DNA of 35,000 bases, taken from contig JACQGW010000311.1 in assembly GCA_016199325.1 (NCBI GenBank), positions 1 to 35,000 of the forward strand. The letters run 5' to 3'. This document shows, one piece after another, positions 18,393 to 27,338 of this stretch (position 1 is its first letter; the number at the start of each line of letters is the position of its first letter). A program made the position numbers and the translations under genes. The stretch is from Chloroflexota bacterium. Lineage in GTDB: Bacteria; Chloroflexota; Dehalococcoidia; JACQGW01. Under the pieces are notes generated by a model. The model did not search any database. It saw only the letters and a list, made by a program, of their open reading frames with translations, and had not been told where the DNA came from.

Positions 18393-18532
18393 CTAGAGCG
18401 GTGTGCACAACGATTGGGCCATCCTCCGTAGGGGCGTGATTCATCACGCCCGACCTGGACGCAATGAATTGCGCCCCTACGCACGCTACACACGCCCGTT
18501 CGGCGGCTCAACATCTCTGCGAACCGCTCTAG
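18393..18532. repeat. 140-bp composite palindromic (MITE-like) element
   Basis: Perfect 10-bp terminal inverted repeats CTAGAGCGGT (18393-18402) / ACCGCTCTAG (18523-18532) enclose a second copy of the CCGTAGGGGCG palindromic repeat (18426-18481), itself made of two nested hairpins. The right end supplies the TAG stop of the giant protein gene. No coding capacity is seen. The structure fits a non-autonomous mobile element or a nested insertion of one repeat in another. Confidence 0.7.
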
Positions 18533-21500
18533 TCGCGTGGCACCCAGACGAACGGTTCGTCCGCTCGGATGAAGTAGCCCCGGGTCTCCTCGACGCGGAA
18601 GTTGTTCAGCCCGTAGCCGGCCACATGCCCCTCGTATCCGCCGTAGACCCAGCGGTCCACCTCGGCGATGCGCGGGCGCACCGTCCCGCTCAGCATGCCG
18701 GCCGCCGCCACCACGTCTGCCGCCTGAAGGTCGCGCGGGTAGGGCACGCCCAGAAGGTTCCAGGCGGCCTGAAGCGTGACCGATACCGGCCCGGCGTGCT
18801 CGCGCCCGGCCAGCGACCACTCTGCCCAACTGGTGAAGCGCAGGAAATACCCCTCACCCGGCCGCAGGGCGAAGTCGTCCACGACCTCGGTGCCGCTCAC
18901 AACGGTTCCGAACCATTGACCGCTCTCGTAGCGATAGACCTGCATCAGCCGGGTTTCGCCCCCGGCGTTGACCGCCTGGGCGATCGCCGATACGGTGGGC
19001 GGCTGGTTCTCGTCGAGCGGCAACAGCGGCAGGGCAATCAGGTTCCACCCGGGACCGAAGTGGAATGTGCGGGTCGAGATCGGATAGACGACCAGGTCGA
19101 TGGGGGGCGCCTCCCCGGCGGTCACCGTGCGCCCTCCCCGTCCCCAGGGCGGCGCCTCCGCTCGCAGTCGCAGCCGGTCGGTCGAGGTGTAGATGAAGGG
19201 CGTTGCGAGGTCCGCCGTCCGCGCCCGGCCCAGGTCGATGTACCACCTACCCTCCTGGTCTGTCCGCGCCGAGAGCAGGCTGGACTGCTCGCTGCGGTCC
19301 TCCCGTTTCAGCGTCAGGTAGACCAGCACATTCCCCAATGGCTGCCCGCCGGTTGCACTCACCCGGCCCCAGCGACCATCGGAGGTGCGGACAGCCAGCG
19401 TCGGGGGCGTGCGCACCGTACCGGTGGCGTAGGGCGCCGGGTAGCCGTCCAGCAGCAGTTCGTACCAGTAGGTCGTGGAGGGGATCAGGTTGTGGATATC
19501 GGAGGGCCCGCCCGAAGCCGGGTCCACCCCGCCCACCACCACGTGGTGAGTCAGGCCGTAGTACTCCGGCCCCCAGGTGTCGCCGACGAGGCCGAGCGTC
19601 TGGGTGAGGCCGTTGGTGTTGGTGATGCCGTAGCGCACCTGACCCCGGACCGGATAGTTGGTAGCCCAGGACAGCACGAAGGACACGTCGCTCAGGTTGC
19701 TCACCGTCAGGGCGTCGACACGCACCTGATCGGGGGCCGGCGGCTGCCTGATCGTGAAGGCGCCGGGCAGTTCTGCCGACTCGCCGTTCGGGTTGGTTAC
19801 GGCCAGCGTGTACAGGTGCCACCCCAGCCCGGCCGGCACCCTGACCGAGAGGACGCTCTCGCTCTCCCAGTGAGACTCGCTCAGGACGGTTTCGGTTTCG
19901 GCCAGGCGAACGATCGCGCCGGCGGCAAAGCCCTGGCCGGTGATCCGCACCCACTGGGTCTGGTTGGCAGGCATCTGGTTTGGGAAGACGGCTCGCAGGG
20001 CAAAGCTCCAGGGCCCGCCGTAGGCCCCCATGTCGTTGCGCGTGCCGTTCACATCGTCGAAAGCCGGGTCGGGGTTGCCGGCGTCGGCGGCGGGGGAGCC
20101 CGGCCGGAGATGGTAGTCCCCGCGAGCCGCATCGGCGTAGAGCGGGTCGCGCGAGATGTTTCCGGCTCCCGCAGGACACCCGGAGTAATCTGACGGGTTG
20201 CCCCACGCATCGTTGTAGCGGAGCACGGAATACCGGGCCGACTTGCAGGCGATGCCACCCTTGTTGTTGCCGGTCACGACGTTGTTCTCGATGGTCGGCT
20301 CGACCGTCCCATCCCTCTCCCACCAGATGCCGTACCCCCGGTTGCCGTCAAGCGTATTGTTGGAGACGAACGGTCCCCCACCCCGCGACGAGAGTCCGAA
20401 GCGGATGCCGTTGCCGTTGTGATGGATCCGGTTGTTGCGGATCATCGGCCAGGAGTAGCCTTCCACCAGCAGGCCGTCGGCGTCGTTGTTCCGGATCTCG
20501 TTGCGCGCAACCAACGGCGACGAATCGGCGATGCGGATGCCCGGCCAGTCGCTCTTGCCATTGCCATTGCCCCGCAGGCTGTTGCCGGAGATCGCCGCCT
20601 GCTGGAGGGAGCCGCCCGCCAGCTCCAGGTCGAGGTAGTTTCCCCCCTTCCCGCTGTCCTGCATCTCGACGGCGATGAGGTTGGGGCCGGGGGCGAGCGT
20701 GACCGGAATGTAGGGGGTCCACTGCGAGCCGCCGCCCCGCGTATCGGTAAAGACGGCCACGCCGTTCACCCAGACGGTCGCCATATCATCCCGGCTCACC
20801 CGCAGGTAATACGCGGTCGTTGGAGGAGCGGTCGGGGTGATCACCTTGCGGGCGTACATCGTGCCGCCCTCCAGCTCGAGGTAGGTCTTCTGCCCGCCAT
20901 CGCCGATGGGGGTGAGGCCCAGGCTCCAGGTCGAGTCGTCAAACGCCAGGTCGCTCTGCCAGCCCGGGCCGGGGGCGCTGAAGGCCCGATAGCGCCACCA
21001 GACGTCCGCCTGCTCACCGGCCGGGATGGGGACGTCGCCGGCGGCCAGATAGGCGGAGCCCATGAGGATGCCGCCGTCGTTGTGCCAGATGGTGTTGTCG
21101 GCGATGACCGGCAGCGAGTCCCGCGCCGCCCAGACCCCGTACCCCGCATTCCGCTGGATGAGGCTCTGCCTGATCTGCGGTGCGCCGCGGTAGACAAGCA
21201 CGCCGGCCGAATACTCGCCGCCGAGCTTGCCGTGCTTCTGCCCGGCGTAGGACACCGTGGCATACTCCAGGCGGCCGGTCGCGCTGTTCGCCTGGTCGCC
21301 AAAGACGATGCCCTTCCAGGCGCCCGGGGTCGGGCCGGCGCTGTTCGCCGTAAACAGCACGTGGGCGTCGGCGCGCCCCTGGGCGTTGAGTGTGCCCTGG
21401 ACGAACAGCCCGCTGCCGCCGTCAAAGCGCACCTGGGTCCCGGGCTCTATCGTGAGCACCACCCCGGGGTTGACGGTCAGATCGCCGCGCACCAGATAGG

Positions 21501-24500
21501 GGCCGGCGCAGGCCGTCCAGGTCGTGTGCGTGGCGATGCTCCCGCCGGGGATCTCCGTCGGGCCGCTCGCGGCCACGCTCACGTAGGCCCACCCTCGGGC
21601 GTCGCCGGCCTGGGCCTGAATCTCGGCGAGGGCGCAGGCGGAGCCGGCGGTGAAGGTGGTTGTGGCGACCCCTCGCAGCGTGGTGACGCTGGTCGGGCCG
21701 ACCGTTCCTGCCGCACCCCCGGTGGCAGGCGATCCGGCCAGGGCGACGACCGTGCCGTCGACCACGGGGACGCCACTGCGGTCGGTGACCGTGGCCGTGA
21801 CCACCGCGGTGCCGCCGCTGCCGACCTGGTAGGGCAGGGCGGCGAGGTCGACGCGGTGCGGCGGCCCGGGGGCAAAGGTTTGCACCTGGGCTGCCGCCAC
21901 GATGGCCGGGTCGTGGGCGGCCGTGCCGCGCACCGTCGCCAGATCGGCGGCGCCGACGGTCGCCGTGGGCGGGATCTGCACGCGCACGGTCAGGTCCGCC
22001 CAGCCACCGTCCAGCAGCGGGCCGACGCTGGCGATGGCGTTTCCGGCGCTATCCACGAAGGACGTGGGCCAGGCGTTGCCGTCCGCCGAGAGCTGATAGG
22101 TCGTCTCCTGCCCGCTGCGATTGACCAGGCGGAAGGGGTAGCTCACGACGGTGCCGGGGAACGCCACCTGGGAGCGGAAGGACGGCTGGAACCACGCCGC
22201 CGGCCGGGCGTTCGCCGCCCAGACCAGGGCGTTCTCGACCAGCGCGCGCGCCTCGGGGTCGGTCCGGTCGCCGCCGTGATAGTTGGTGCCCACGACGACG
22301 ATCCGGCCGGCGCCCTCCAGCCCATCGCGGGTCTGGACGACCGCCCCGCCGGTGCCCGCCACGACCGTCTGGCCGCCGAGGATGCCGACGTAGTACTGGT
22401 TCTGCCCCGCCGGGATACCCGTGATGGGCCAGTTGTCGTTGGGCGTGTGAGCGATGGGGTGGCCGGGGTCGGCCCAGGCGAGCTCGCCGGGAGTCCAGCC
22501 TTCGCCCACGTTGCCGTCGTTGCTCACCCCCAGCAGGGTGCGGATGTAGGAGTCGTTGCCATCGTTCCACATATTGGAGCCGAGCATGGCGACGTAGCCG
22601 CGGCCGTTCTGGAACCAGGTCTGGAGATTGGTCAGCGTGCCGCCGCCGGTGGTGTGGATGGCCAGGATGGCGTCGTACTCGCCGAAGCGCGCCCAGACGT
22701 CGACGTCGCCCACGCCATCGTGGGAGTAGGTCACGGAGTGGCCGCGCGCCTCCAGGTACTCTCGCAGCGAGCCGCTGTAGCCGTCTTCCTCATAGTCGTC
22801 GTAGACGAAGATACGCAGAGGGCGCGGCGCCAGGCCGCCAAACTCCGACGTATTGCCGGCCGTATCGGTGGCCGTCGCGGTGACTTTCGGCCCTGCCAGG
22901 GGAGCGCCCTTCTGGAGCACGAAGACCCCGGCCGCAGTCGCGACGGTGCTGCCCTCATAGACGCGCCCCTCCTCGGCGGCGTCGGAGAAGACCTCGACGG
23001 TGCAGCTCACACAGGCCGTGCCGCCGACCACGCCGCCGGGGAGGTCTGCCTTCAGGATGCGCGGTGGAGCCAGGTTGCTGTTTCCGCCGTCGATGGTGTC
23101 GATGCCCAGGTCGGTGTTGCTGTAGATGCTGTTGGCGGTGATGGTGTTGCGCAAAGAGTCGCCTTGCGACACCGACACGCCCTTCCAGCCATTGTAGGCG
23201 ATGGCGTTGCCGGGGCCGATCCGGTTCTTGTTCGCTCCGTTGCGGATGGTCACGCCTTCCCGGGTGTTGCTGATGGGCAGGGTGCCGCTGACGTTCGTGC
23301 CGATGGAGTTGCCGGCGATGGTGTTGCCGAACGACGTGGAGTCAGAAATGGAGACTCCAGCGCCGCGATTCCCGCTGATCAGGTTGTTGGCGACGTCGTT
23401 CTCGGCGGCGCCGTAGAGGGAAACGCCGTCTCCCCGATTCCAGAGAGCGGCCAGGCCGAGCGCGTCGGTGCCGATGAAGTTGCCGCTGACGATGTTGTTG
23501 CGAGAGGCACTCTCGACGGCGACGCCGGTCCCGTCGTTGCCACTGATGACGTTTCGCTCGCCTGGCAGCGTTCCGCCGATGCGGTTCCGTTGCGCGCCAT
23601 TCCGAATCCAGACGCCGGAGTAGCCGTTGTCCCGCAGGGCGACGGTGCCGGTGGCATCGGTGCCGATGTAGTTGCCGATGACGACGTTGTCGGTGGTGAG
23701 GTCGCCCAGCTCGACCCCACGGTGGCCGTTGGCGCTGATGACGTTCCTTTCCCCGGCAGTGGCCCCACCGATCACGTTTCCATGCGCGGAATCCACCATC
23801 TCGACGCCGCTCATGCCGTTGCCCAGGGTTCCGGCGCCGGTAACGTCCGTGCCGACGTAGTTGCCGATGACGGTGTTGCTGACCGTGTCACTGCCCGAGA
23901 TGGAAACGCCATCACGGCCATTGTTGCTGATGACGTTTCGAGCACCGGGCTGGCTGCCGCCGACGACATTCCCTTGAGCGCCGTCTCGGATGACCACGCC
24001 GTTTTCAGAGTTTCCTCGTTCAGTCAAACTGGAGAGGTGCTGCCAGGTGCTGGCGCCGTCTACGGACTTGAAGACGCCGTCGACCCGGCTGCCGACGAAG
24101 ACGGTCCGGTCGCTCGCGAAGCTCGGCGACACGCCGATGGCCCAGTCCTGGTGGCCGCTCAGCGTGCGCGCCCAGGTCGTTCCGCCATCCGTCGAGCGAT
24201 AGAACCCGCTCCACTCGTCGCCGACGAAAAGGGTCTGGTCGGCCGCGTAGGTGGGTGAGACGGCCAGGGCCCGGATCACGCACCAGGCGGGGCTGCCGCC
24301 CACCGGCTGCCAGCTCCCGCCCCCATCGGTGGACTTGAACAGCGTGCTGCAACCGGGATCACCCCAGGAGGCGGCGGCGAACAGCGTGCCGTCGCCGGCG
24401 TAGCCGGGGGAGATGGCGAGGGCAAGCACGCTCCTTTGTGCCCAGCTCCCGCTGACCTGCATCCAGGTGCTGCCCCGGTCGACCGACTTGAAGACCCTGG

Positions 24501-25620
24501 CCTTGTCTGTCCCGACGAACACGGTCTGATCGACGCCGTAGTTGGGTGAGATGGCCAGAGCATTGACCGTCAGGTTCGTCAGACCGTTCTTTCGCCCCTC
24601 CCAGGTGGTGCCGCCGTCGAACGATACGTAGACGCCGATCGCGGTCCCGGCAAAGACCGTCCGGTCGCCGGCATAGTTGGGCGAAAGGGCCAGGCTGCTG
24701 ACCGATGCGATGAAGTCGCTGCCGACCATGGTCCAACCGGCGCCGCCGTCGGTCGACTTGAAGACGTCGCCGCGAGCCGTGCCGGCAAAGAGCGTCTGAT
24801 CGGTGGCGTAGTTGGGTGAGACGGCCAGGGAGAGCACGTTGGAAACCACCAGCCCGCTGCGCACGGCTGCCCAGGTGCTCCCGCCGTCGGTCGTCTTCCA
24901 GACGCCGTGAAACCGCGTGCCCAGAAAGAGGGTCTGGTCGCCGGCGAAGGCCGGAGAGATGGCCATCGCCTGCACCCGGATGTCCGGCGTGCCGTCTCGG
25001 TCCAGTCCGATGAGGTTGCCCGCCACGGTGTTGCTCATCGTGCCGGCCCCCATGATCGAGACGCCATTCCCCCCGTTTCTGGTGATGAGGTTGCCCTGCC
25101 CGGTCGGCCCAACGCCGACTGTGCGGTCGCCGCCGATCGTGTTGCGCTGAGCGCCGCCGGAGATCTGCACGCCGTCGCCGGGGAAACGGACGATCTGCAA
25201 GCCTCTGACGGCATTGCCGCTGGAGAGCAGCCGAAGGCCGGCCGTGCTCGTCGGTGTGGCGCTGCCGTCCAGCACCACCCCTGCGTCACTCGCGTCGATG
25301 GTCAGGCTGCCCTGAGTGACCTCCGGCAATGGAGCGGTCAGAACGATGGTCACCGGGCTGGTCGGCGGGAAGACGGCCGGGTCGAACGTGATGGTGTCGC
25401 CGGTCTGGGCGACGGAGAGGCACTGGCGCAGGGTGCCGGGGCCGCCGTCAAGCGTGCTGGTGACGGTGCAGGTGGCCGACAGCGTCGCCGGAGCGGCCAG
25501 GGTGATGCCGGAGCGGGATCCGGTCGAAAGGCCGTCTGTCAGGACGAACAGCATCCAGAGCAGGCTCAACAGGATGAACGAACAGACCACGGACCGGGTG
25601 ATCCATGTCGGCCTTCTCAC
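18529..25620 (-). CDS. Giant secreted beta-helix/BNR-propeller surface protein
   Basis: From GTG 25620 (ribosome site AAGGAGAT seven bases upstream) this is 2363 aa. A hydrophobic export segment lies near residues 8-28. Approximate domains are: CSLREA-like N-terminus and parallel beta-helix coils to about 213; seven BNR/Ycf48-like repeats (SPxYAxDxTxFxGT...FKSTDGGxTW) at 214-534; resumed beta-helix to about 847; a ThuA/glutamine-amidotransferase-like domain (LRIFVYDDYEED...) at 934-1143; Ig-like NEW3 and Big1-type domains to about 1353; a second beta-helix interrupted by a jelly-roll-like segment (about 1528-1673) to 1860; TIG, FnIII and carboxypeptidase-regulatory-like domains; and a C-terminal FHFGPGWNLIALPL module. 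The frame extends upstream to ATG 25674, but those 18 codons lie in a repeat array. It is an extracellular adhesin, carbohydrate-binding or enzyme scaffold by inference. No clear wall anchor is seen at the end. Confidence 0.85.
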   Translation of the reverse strand: MRRPTWITRSVVCSFILLSLLWMLFVLTDGLSTGSRSGITLAAPATLSATCTVTSTLDGGPGTLRQCLSVAQTGDTITFDPAVFPPTSPVTIVLTAPLPEVTQGSLTIDASDAGVVLDGSATPTSTAGLRLLSSGNAVRGLQIVRFPGDGVQISGGAQRNTIGGDRTVGVGPTGQGNLITRNGGNGVSIMGAGTMSNTVAGNLIGLDRDGTPDIRVQAMAISPAFAGDQTLFLGTRFHGVWKTTDGGSTWAAVRSGLVVSNVLSLAVSPNYATDQTLFAGTARGDVFKSTDGGAGWTMVGSDFIASVSSLALSPNYAGDRTVFAGTAIGVYVSFDGGTTWEGRKNGLTNLTVNALAISPNYGVDQTVFVGTDKARVFKSVDRGSTWMQVSGSWAQRSVLALAISPGYAGDGTLFAAASWGDPGCSTLFKSTDGGGSWQPVGGSPAWCVIRALAVSPTYAADQTLFVGDEWSGFYRSTDGGTTWARTLSGHQDWAIGVSPSFASDRTVFVGSRVDGVFKSVDGASTWQHLSSLTERGNSENGVVIRDGAQGNVVGGSQPGARNVISNNGRDGVSISGSDTVSNTVIGNYVGTDVTGAGTLGNGMSGVEMVDSAHGNVIGGATAGERNVISANGHRGVELGDLTTDNVVIGNYIGTDATGTVALRDNGYSGVWIRNGAQRNRIGGTLPGERNVISGNDGTGVAVESASRNNIVSGNFIGTDALGLAALWNRGDGVSLYGAAENDVANNLISGNRGAGVSISDSTSFGNTIAGNSIGTNVSGTLPISNTREGVTIRNGANKNRIGPGNAIAYNGWKGVSVSQGDSLRNTITANSIYSNTDLGIDTIDGGNSNLAPPRILKADLPGGVVGGTACVSCTVEVFSDAAEEGRVYEGSTVATAAGVFVLQKGAPLAGPKVTATATDTAGNTSEFGGLAPRPLRIFVYDDYEEDGYSGSLREYLEARGHSVTYSHDGVGDVDVWARFGEYDAILAIHTTGGGTLTNLQTWFQNGRGYVAMLGSNMWNDGNDSYIRTLLGVSNDGNVGEGWTPGELAWADPGHPIAHTPNDNWPITGIPAGQNQYYVGILGGQTVVAGTGGAVVQTRDGLEGAGRIVVVGTNYHGGDRTDPEARALVENALVWAANARPAAWFQPSFRSQVAFPGTVVSYPFRLVNRSGQETTYQLSADGNAWPTSFVDSAGNAIASVGPLLDGGWADLTVRVQIPPTATVGAADLATVRGTAAHDPAIVAAAQVQTFAPGPPHRVDLAALPYQVGSGGTAVVTATVTDRSGVPVVDGTVVALAGSPATGGAAGTVGPTSVTTLRGVATTTFTAGSACALAEIQAQAGDARGWAYVSVAASGPTEIPGGSIATHTTWTACAGPYLVRGDLTVNPGVVLTIEPGTQVRFDGGSGLFVQGTLNAQGRADAHVLFTANSAGPTPGAWKGIVFGDQANSATGRLEYATVSYAGQKHGKLGGEYSAGVLVYRGAPQIRQSLIQRNAGYGVWAARDSLPVIADNTIWHNDGGILMGSAYLAAGDVPIPAGEQADVWWRYRAFSAPGPGWQSDLAFDDSTWSLGLTPIGDGGQKTYLELEGGTMYARKVITPTAPPTTAYYLRVSRDDMATVWVNGVAVFTDTRGGGSQWTPYIPVTLAPGPNLIAVEMQDSGKGGNYLDLELAGGSLQQAAISGNSLRGNGNGKSDWPGIRIADSSPLVARNEIRNNDADGLLVEGYSWPMIRNNRIHHNGNGIRFGLSSRGGGPFVSNNTLDGNRGYGIWWERDGTVEPTIENNVVTGNNKGGIACKSARYSVLRYNDAWGNPSDYSGCPAGAGNISRDPLYADAARGDYHLRPGSPAADAGNPDPAFDDVNGTRNDMGAYGGPWSFALRAVFPNQMPANQTQWVRITGQGFAAGAIVRLAETETVLSESHWESESVLSVRVPAGLGWHLYTLAVTNPNGESAELPGAFTIRQPPAPDQVRVDALTVSNLSDVSFVLSWATNYPVRGQVRYGITNTNGLTQTLGLVGDTWGPEYYGLTHHVVVGGVDPASGGPSDIHNLIPSTTYWYELLLDGYPAPYATGTVRTPPTLAVRTSDGRWGRVSATGGQPLGNVLVYLTLKREDRSEQSSLLSARTDQEGRWYIDLGRARTADLATPFIYTSTDRLRLRAEAPPWGRGGRTVTAGEAPPIDLVVYPISTRTFHFGPGWNLIALPLLPLDENQPPTVSAIAQAVNAGGETRLMQVYRYESGQWFGTVVSGTEVVDDFALRPGEGYFLRFTSWAEWSLAGREHAGPVSVTLQAAWNLLGVPYPRDLQAADVVAAAGMLSGTVRPRIAEVDRWVYGGYEGHVAGYGLNNFRVEETRGYFIRADEPFVWVPRD

Positions 25621-25636
25621 GGGGCATCTCCTTCTC

Positions 25637-25823
25637 TCCGTCATGCTGAGCCGCAGCGACTCCTTGTCCGTCATGCTGAGCCGCAGCGATCTCCTTGTCC
25701 GTCATGCTGAGCCGCAGCGAAGCATCTCCCCGACTCCAACCGGCAGCGACCGGGAGATGCTTCGCTGCGGCTCAGCATGACAATGGTCAGCTCAGCATGA
25801 CAATGGTCAGGCTCAGCATGACA
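25637..25823. repeat. Tandem and inverted GTCATGCTGAGCCGCAGCGA repeat array
   Basis: Three direct copies of a 23-bp unit start at 25637, 25667 and 25698 (period about 30 bp). The third extends into a perfect 30-bp inverted repeat: 25701-25730 pairs with 25752-25781 around a 21-base loop. Two further partial inverted copies (CTCAGCATGACA) lie at about 25791 and 25812. The array sits between the giant gene start and the MFS gene end. It can fold into a very stable hairpin and may end transcription arriving from the MFS operon. Confidence 0.85.
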
Positions 25824-25870
25824 AAGGGCAGGCTGACCAGTCTCTAACGGGCTTGCCAGATGTACCGATT

Positions 25871-25906
25871 AGAGCGGTTCGCAGAGATTCTTCTGCGAAC
25901 CGCTCT
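25871..25906. repeat. AGAGCGGTTCGCAGA perfect hairpin
   Basis: A 15-bp perfect stem (25871-25885 with 25892-25906) has a 6-base loop. The same sequence family forms the ends of the element at 18393-18532 and a degenerate copy at 34918-34940, so it is a dispersed repeat rather than only a terminator. Confidence 0.75.
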
Positions 25907-25917
25907 AAGTACCTATC

Positions 25918-25976
25918 AGAAAGTTCCTTGCACCCAAAAGCGGCCCTGTGCAGGCCAAAAGTGCAAGCCACTTTCT
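25918..25976. repeat. Imperfect hairpin in the 25.9-kb intergenic region
   Basis: AGAAAGTTCCTTGCAC (25918-25933) pairs with 25961-25976 with two mismatches, and an inner GGCC/GGCC stem sits in the loop. With its neighbours it makes 25637-26045 almost entirely repeats. No gene is seen in 25621-26069. Confidence 0.6.
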
Positions 25977-26009
25977 GCTACCTACTTAGCTCTCAGCAGC
26001 CAGGCGCCA

Positions 26010-26044
26010 ATGATAGCAGCCGTAGGTTAACATCCAGGTAAACG
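26010..26044. repeat. 35-bp direct repeat, left copy
   Basis: It matches 28092-28126 at 33 of 35 positions in the same orientation, and the similarity continues leftward through a CAGCAGCC-containing flank. The two copies bracket the three-gene membrane operon. On the minus strand each holds GTTTACC, five bases, then GTTAACC, like a pair of operator half-sites. Confidence 0.75.
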
Positions 26045-26069
26045 AGGGCACGGTCGAGGCGCTCTGGCC

Positions 26070-27338
26070 TCATCGTGCCAGGCCCAATCTCGCTTGCTTC
26101 TGCTCCATCGGCATGAAGAAGACGTAGTAGAGCACGGCAGGCACCAGGAAGATGGCGGAGGCCGTCGCGAAGGACGGCAGGAAGTTGCCCCCGACCATCA
26201 GGAGCCCGGCGAACCCCGCCCCGAAGGACCCGCCGAGGTCGAAGACCATGTGCGTCAAGCCTGCGGTCGTCGCGCGCTCCCGGGAGACGATGAACTCCAT
26301 CGAGAGCTGGTTCCGCAGGGGCATCGAGATGCCGTAGAGGGCCCCCCTGAAAATAAAGAGGGTCGCGGCCAGCGACAGCCCTGGGACGGCGGCCATCAGG
26401 AGGAGGAAGGGAATCGAGCTCGCCTGGGAGAAGAGGATGCTGCGCACCTTCCCCCACCGCCTCGTCATGGCCGGCGAGAGGAGGATGGATATCGCTGCGC
26501 CCAGGGAGCCGATGGCCATGACGAGGCCCACCTGGTCGTCGCTGGCACGATGGGCCTCGGCGAAGAACACGTTGAAGAAGCGCGTACTCAGGCCAAAGGC
26601 GAGGCCGATCAGGCTGCTGCAGACCACGAGCTTGACGATGACGCCGTGGCTGACGATGTTCCGCAGGGTGAACAGATCGGCGAAGCTCTCGACCAGATCG
26701 ACCGCCTTCTCCCGCATGACGGCCAGGGGCGTCAGAGCGATGAAGGTCAGCGGCAGCGAGGTAACCAGCGCCAGCCGGGCCGCCAGGGGGTCCAGTTGTT
26801 GCAGCCCGAGCCCGCCGGCCCACAGGAGCGGCAGGAAGCCGCCCGAAAGGGCGCCGACGAAGCTCGAGAGCATGCCGAAGGAGGAATCCAGGCTGAAGAG
26901 CAGCGGACGCTCCTCCGGCTCGCTGTTCTCCATCATGAACGGTGCCCCGGCGACGGCGTGGAAGCCCTCGCCGGCCCCGGCGATGGCCGCCAGGATGAGC
27001 AGCATGGTCGGGTCCAGGGTGAACAGGAGCGCCCCCCGCGCCAGGATGTTGATCATCGTCGCCAGGATGAAGGTCTTGCGCCGGCCGATCTTGTCGCCGA
27101 TCAGGCCGGCCGGGAAGGCGAAGAGACCATGAAAGAGCATGTCCACCAGCCAGAACGTTCCGATGAACGTCACGTCGAAGCCGATCCGCAGCAGATAGAG
27201 GTTGAACATCACGTTCCAGATGCCCGACCCGAGACCGGCCAGCAGGGAGTACGTCAGGTAGAGGCGCGCGTTCCGACTGAACCGTTTGATGCTGGCAACG
27301 TAGAATCCCAGACCCTGTGGCTCGCTACTGGTCGCCAT
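26070..27338 (-). CDS. Major facilitator superfamily transporter
   Basis: The 422-aa integral membrane protein has about twelve hydrophobic helices. MFS motif A is seen as GLIGDKIGRRK at residues 78-88 in the loop between helices 2 and 3, the family hallmark. ATG 27338 is preceded by GAGAGGAGG at a six-base spacing; an upstream ATG at 27377 in the same frame has no such site. The gene start overlaps the end of the small upstream membrane protein gene by 14 bp, so translation is coupled. The substrate cannot be inferred: there is no regulator or enzyme next to it, only two small unknown membrane proteins. Drug or metabolite export is a common role for this family. The - strand operon order is 27993, 27654, 27338. 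Confidence 0.88.
   Translation of the reverse strand: MATSSEPQGLGFYVASIKRFSRNARLYLTYSLLAGLGSGIWNVMFNLYLLRIGFDVTFIGTFWLVDMLFHGLFAFPAGLIGDKIGRRKTFILATMINILARGALLFTLDPTMLLILAAIAGAGEGFHAVAGAPFMMENSEPEERPLLFSLDSSFGMLSSFVGALSGGFLPLLWAGGLGLQQLDPLAARLALVTSLPLTFIALTPLAVMREKAVDLVESFADLFTLRNIVSHGVIVKLVVCSSLIGLAFGLSTRFFNVFFAEAHRASDDQVGLVMAIGSLGAAISILLSPAMTRRWGKVRSILFSQASSIPFLLLMAAVPGLSLAATLFIFRGALYGISMPLRNQLSMEFIVSRERATTAGLTHMVFDLGGSFGAGFAGLLMVGGNFLPSFATASAIFLVPAVLYYVFFMPMEQKQARLGLAR

Noticed and set aside
18403..20193. Plus-strand open frame of 596 codons at the end of the giant gene
   Set aside because: Mirror of the secreted protein gene. It starts in a repeat and its product is His/Arg/Gly/Val-rich without recognisable fold.
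20419..24258. Plus-strand open frame of 1279 codons
   Set aside because: Repetitive Asp/Ala/Val/Gly product is the complement of the beta-helix repeats. The minus strand has clear domains, signal sequence and start site.
25621..25674. 18-codon N-terminal extension of the giant protein from ATG 25674
   Set aside because: These codons lie in the tandem repeat array; GTG 25620 has a well-spaced Shine-Dalgarno and begins the export signal.
25637..25823. Possible CRISPR array
   Set aside because: Spacers of 7-8 bp between the direct units are too short, inverted copies are present, and no cas genes are nearby.
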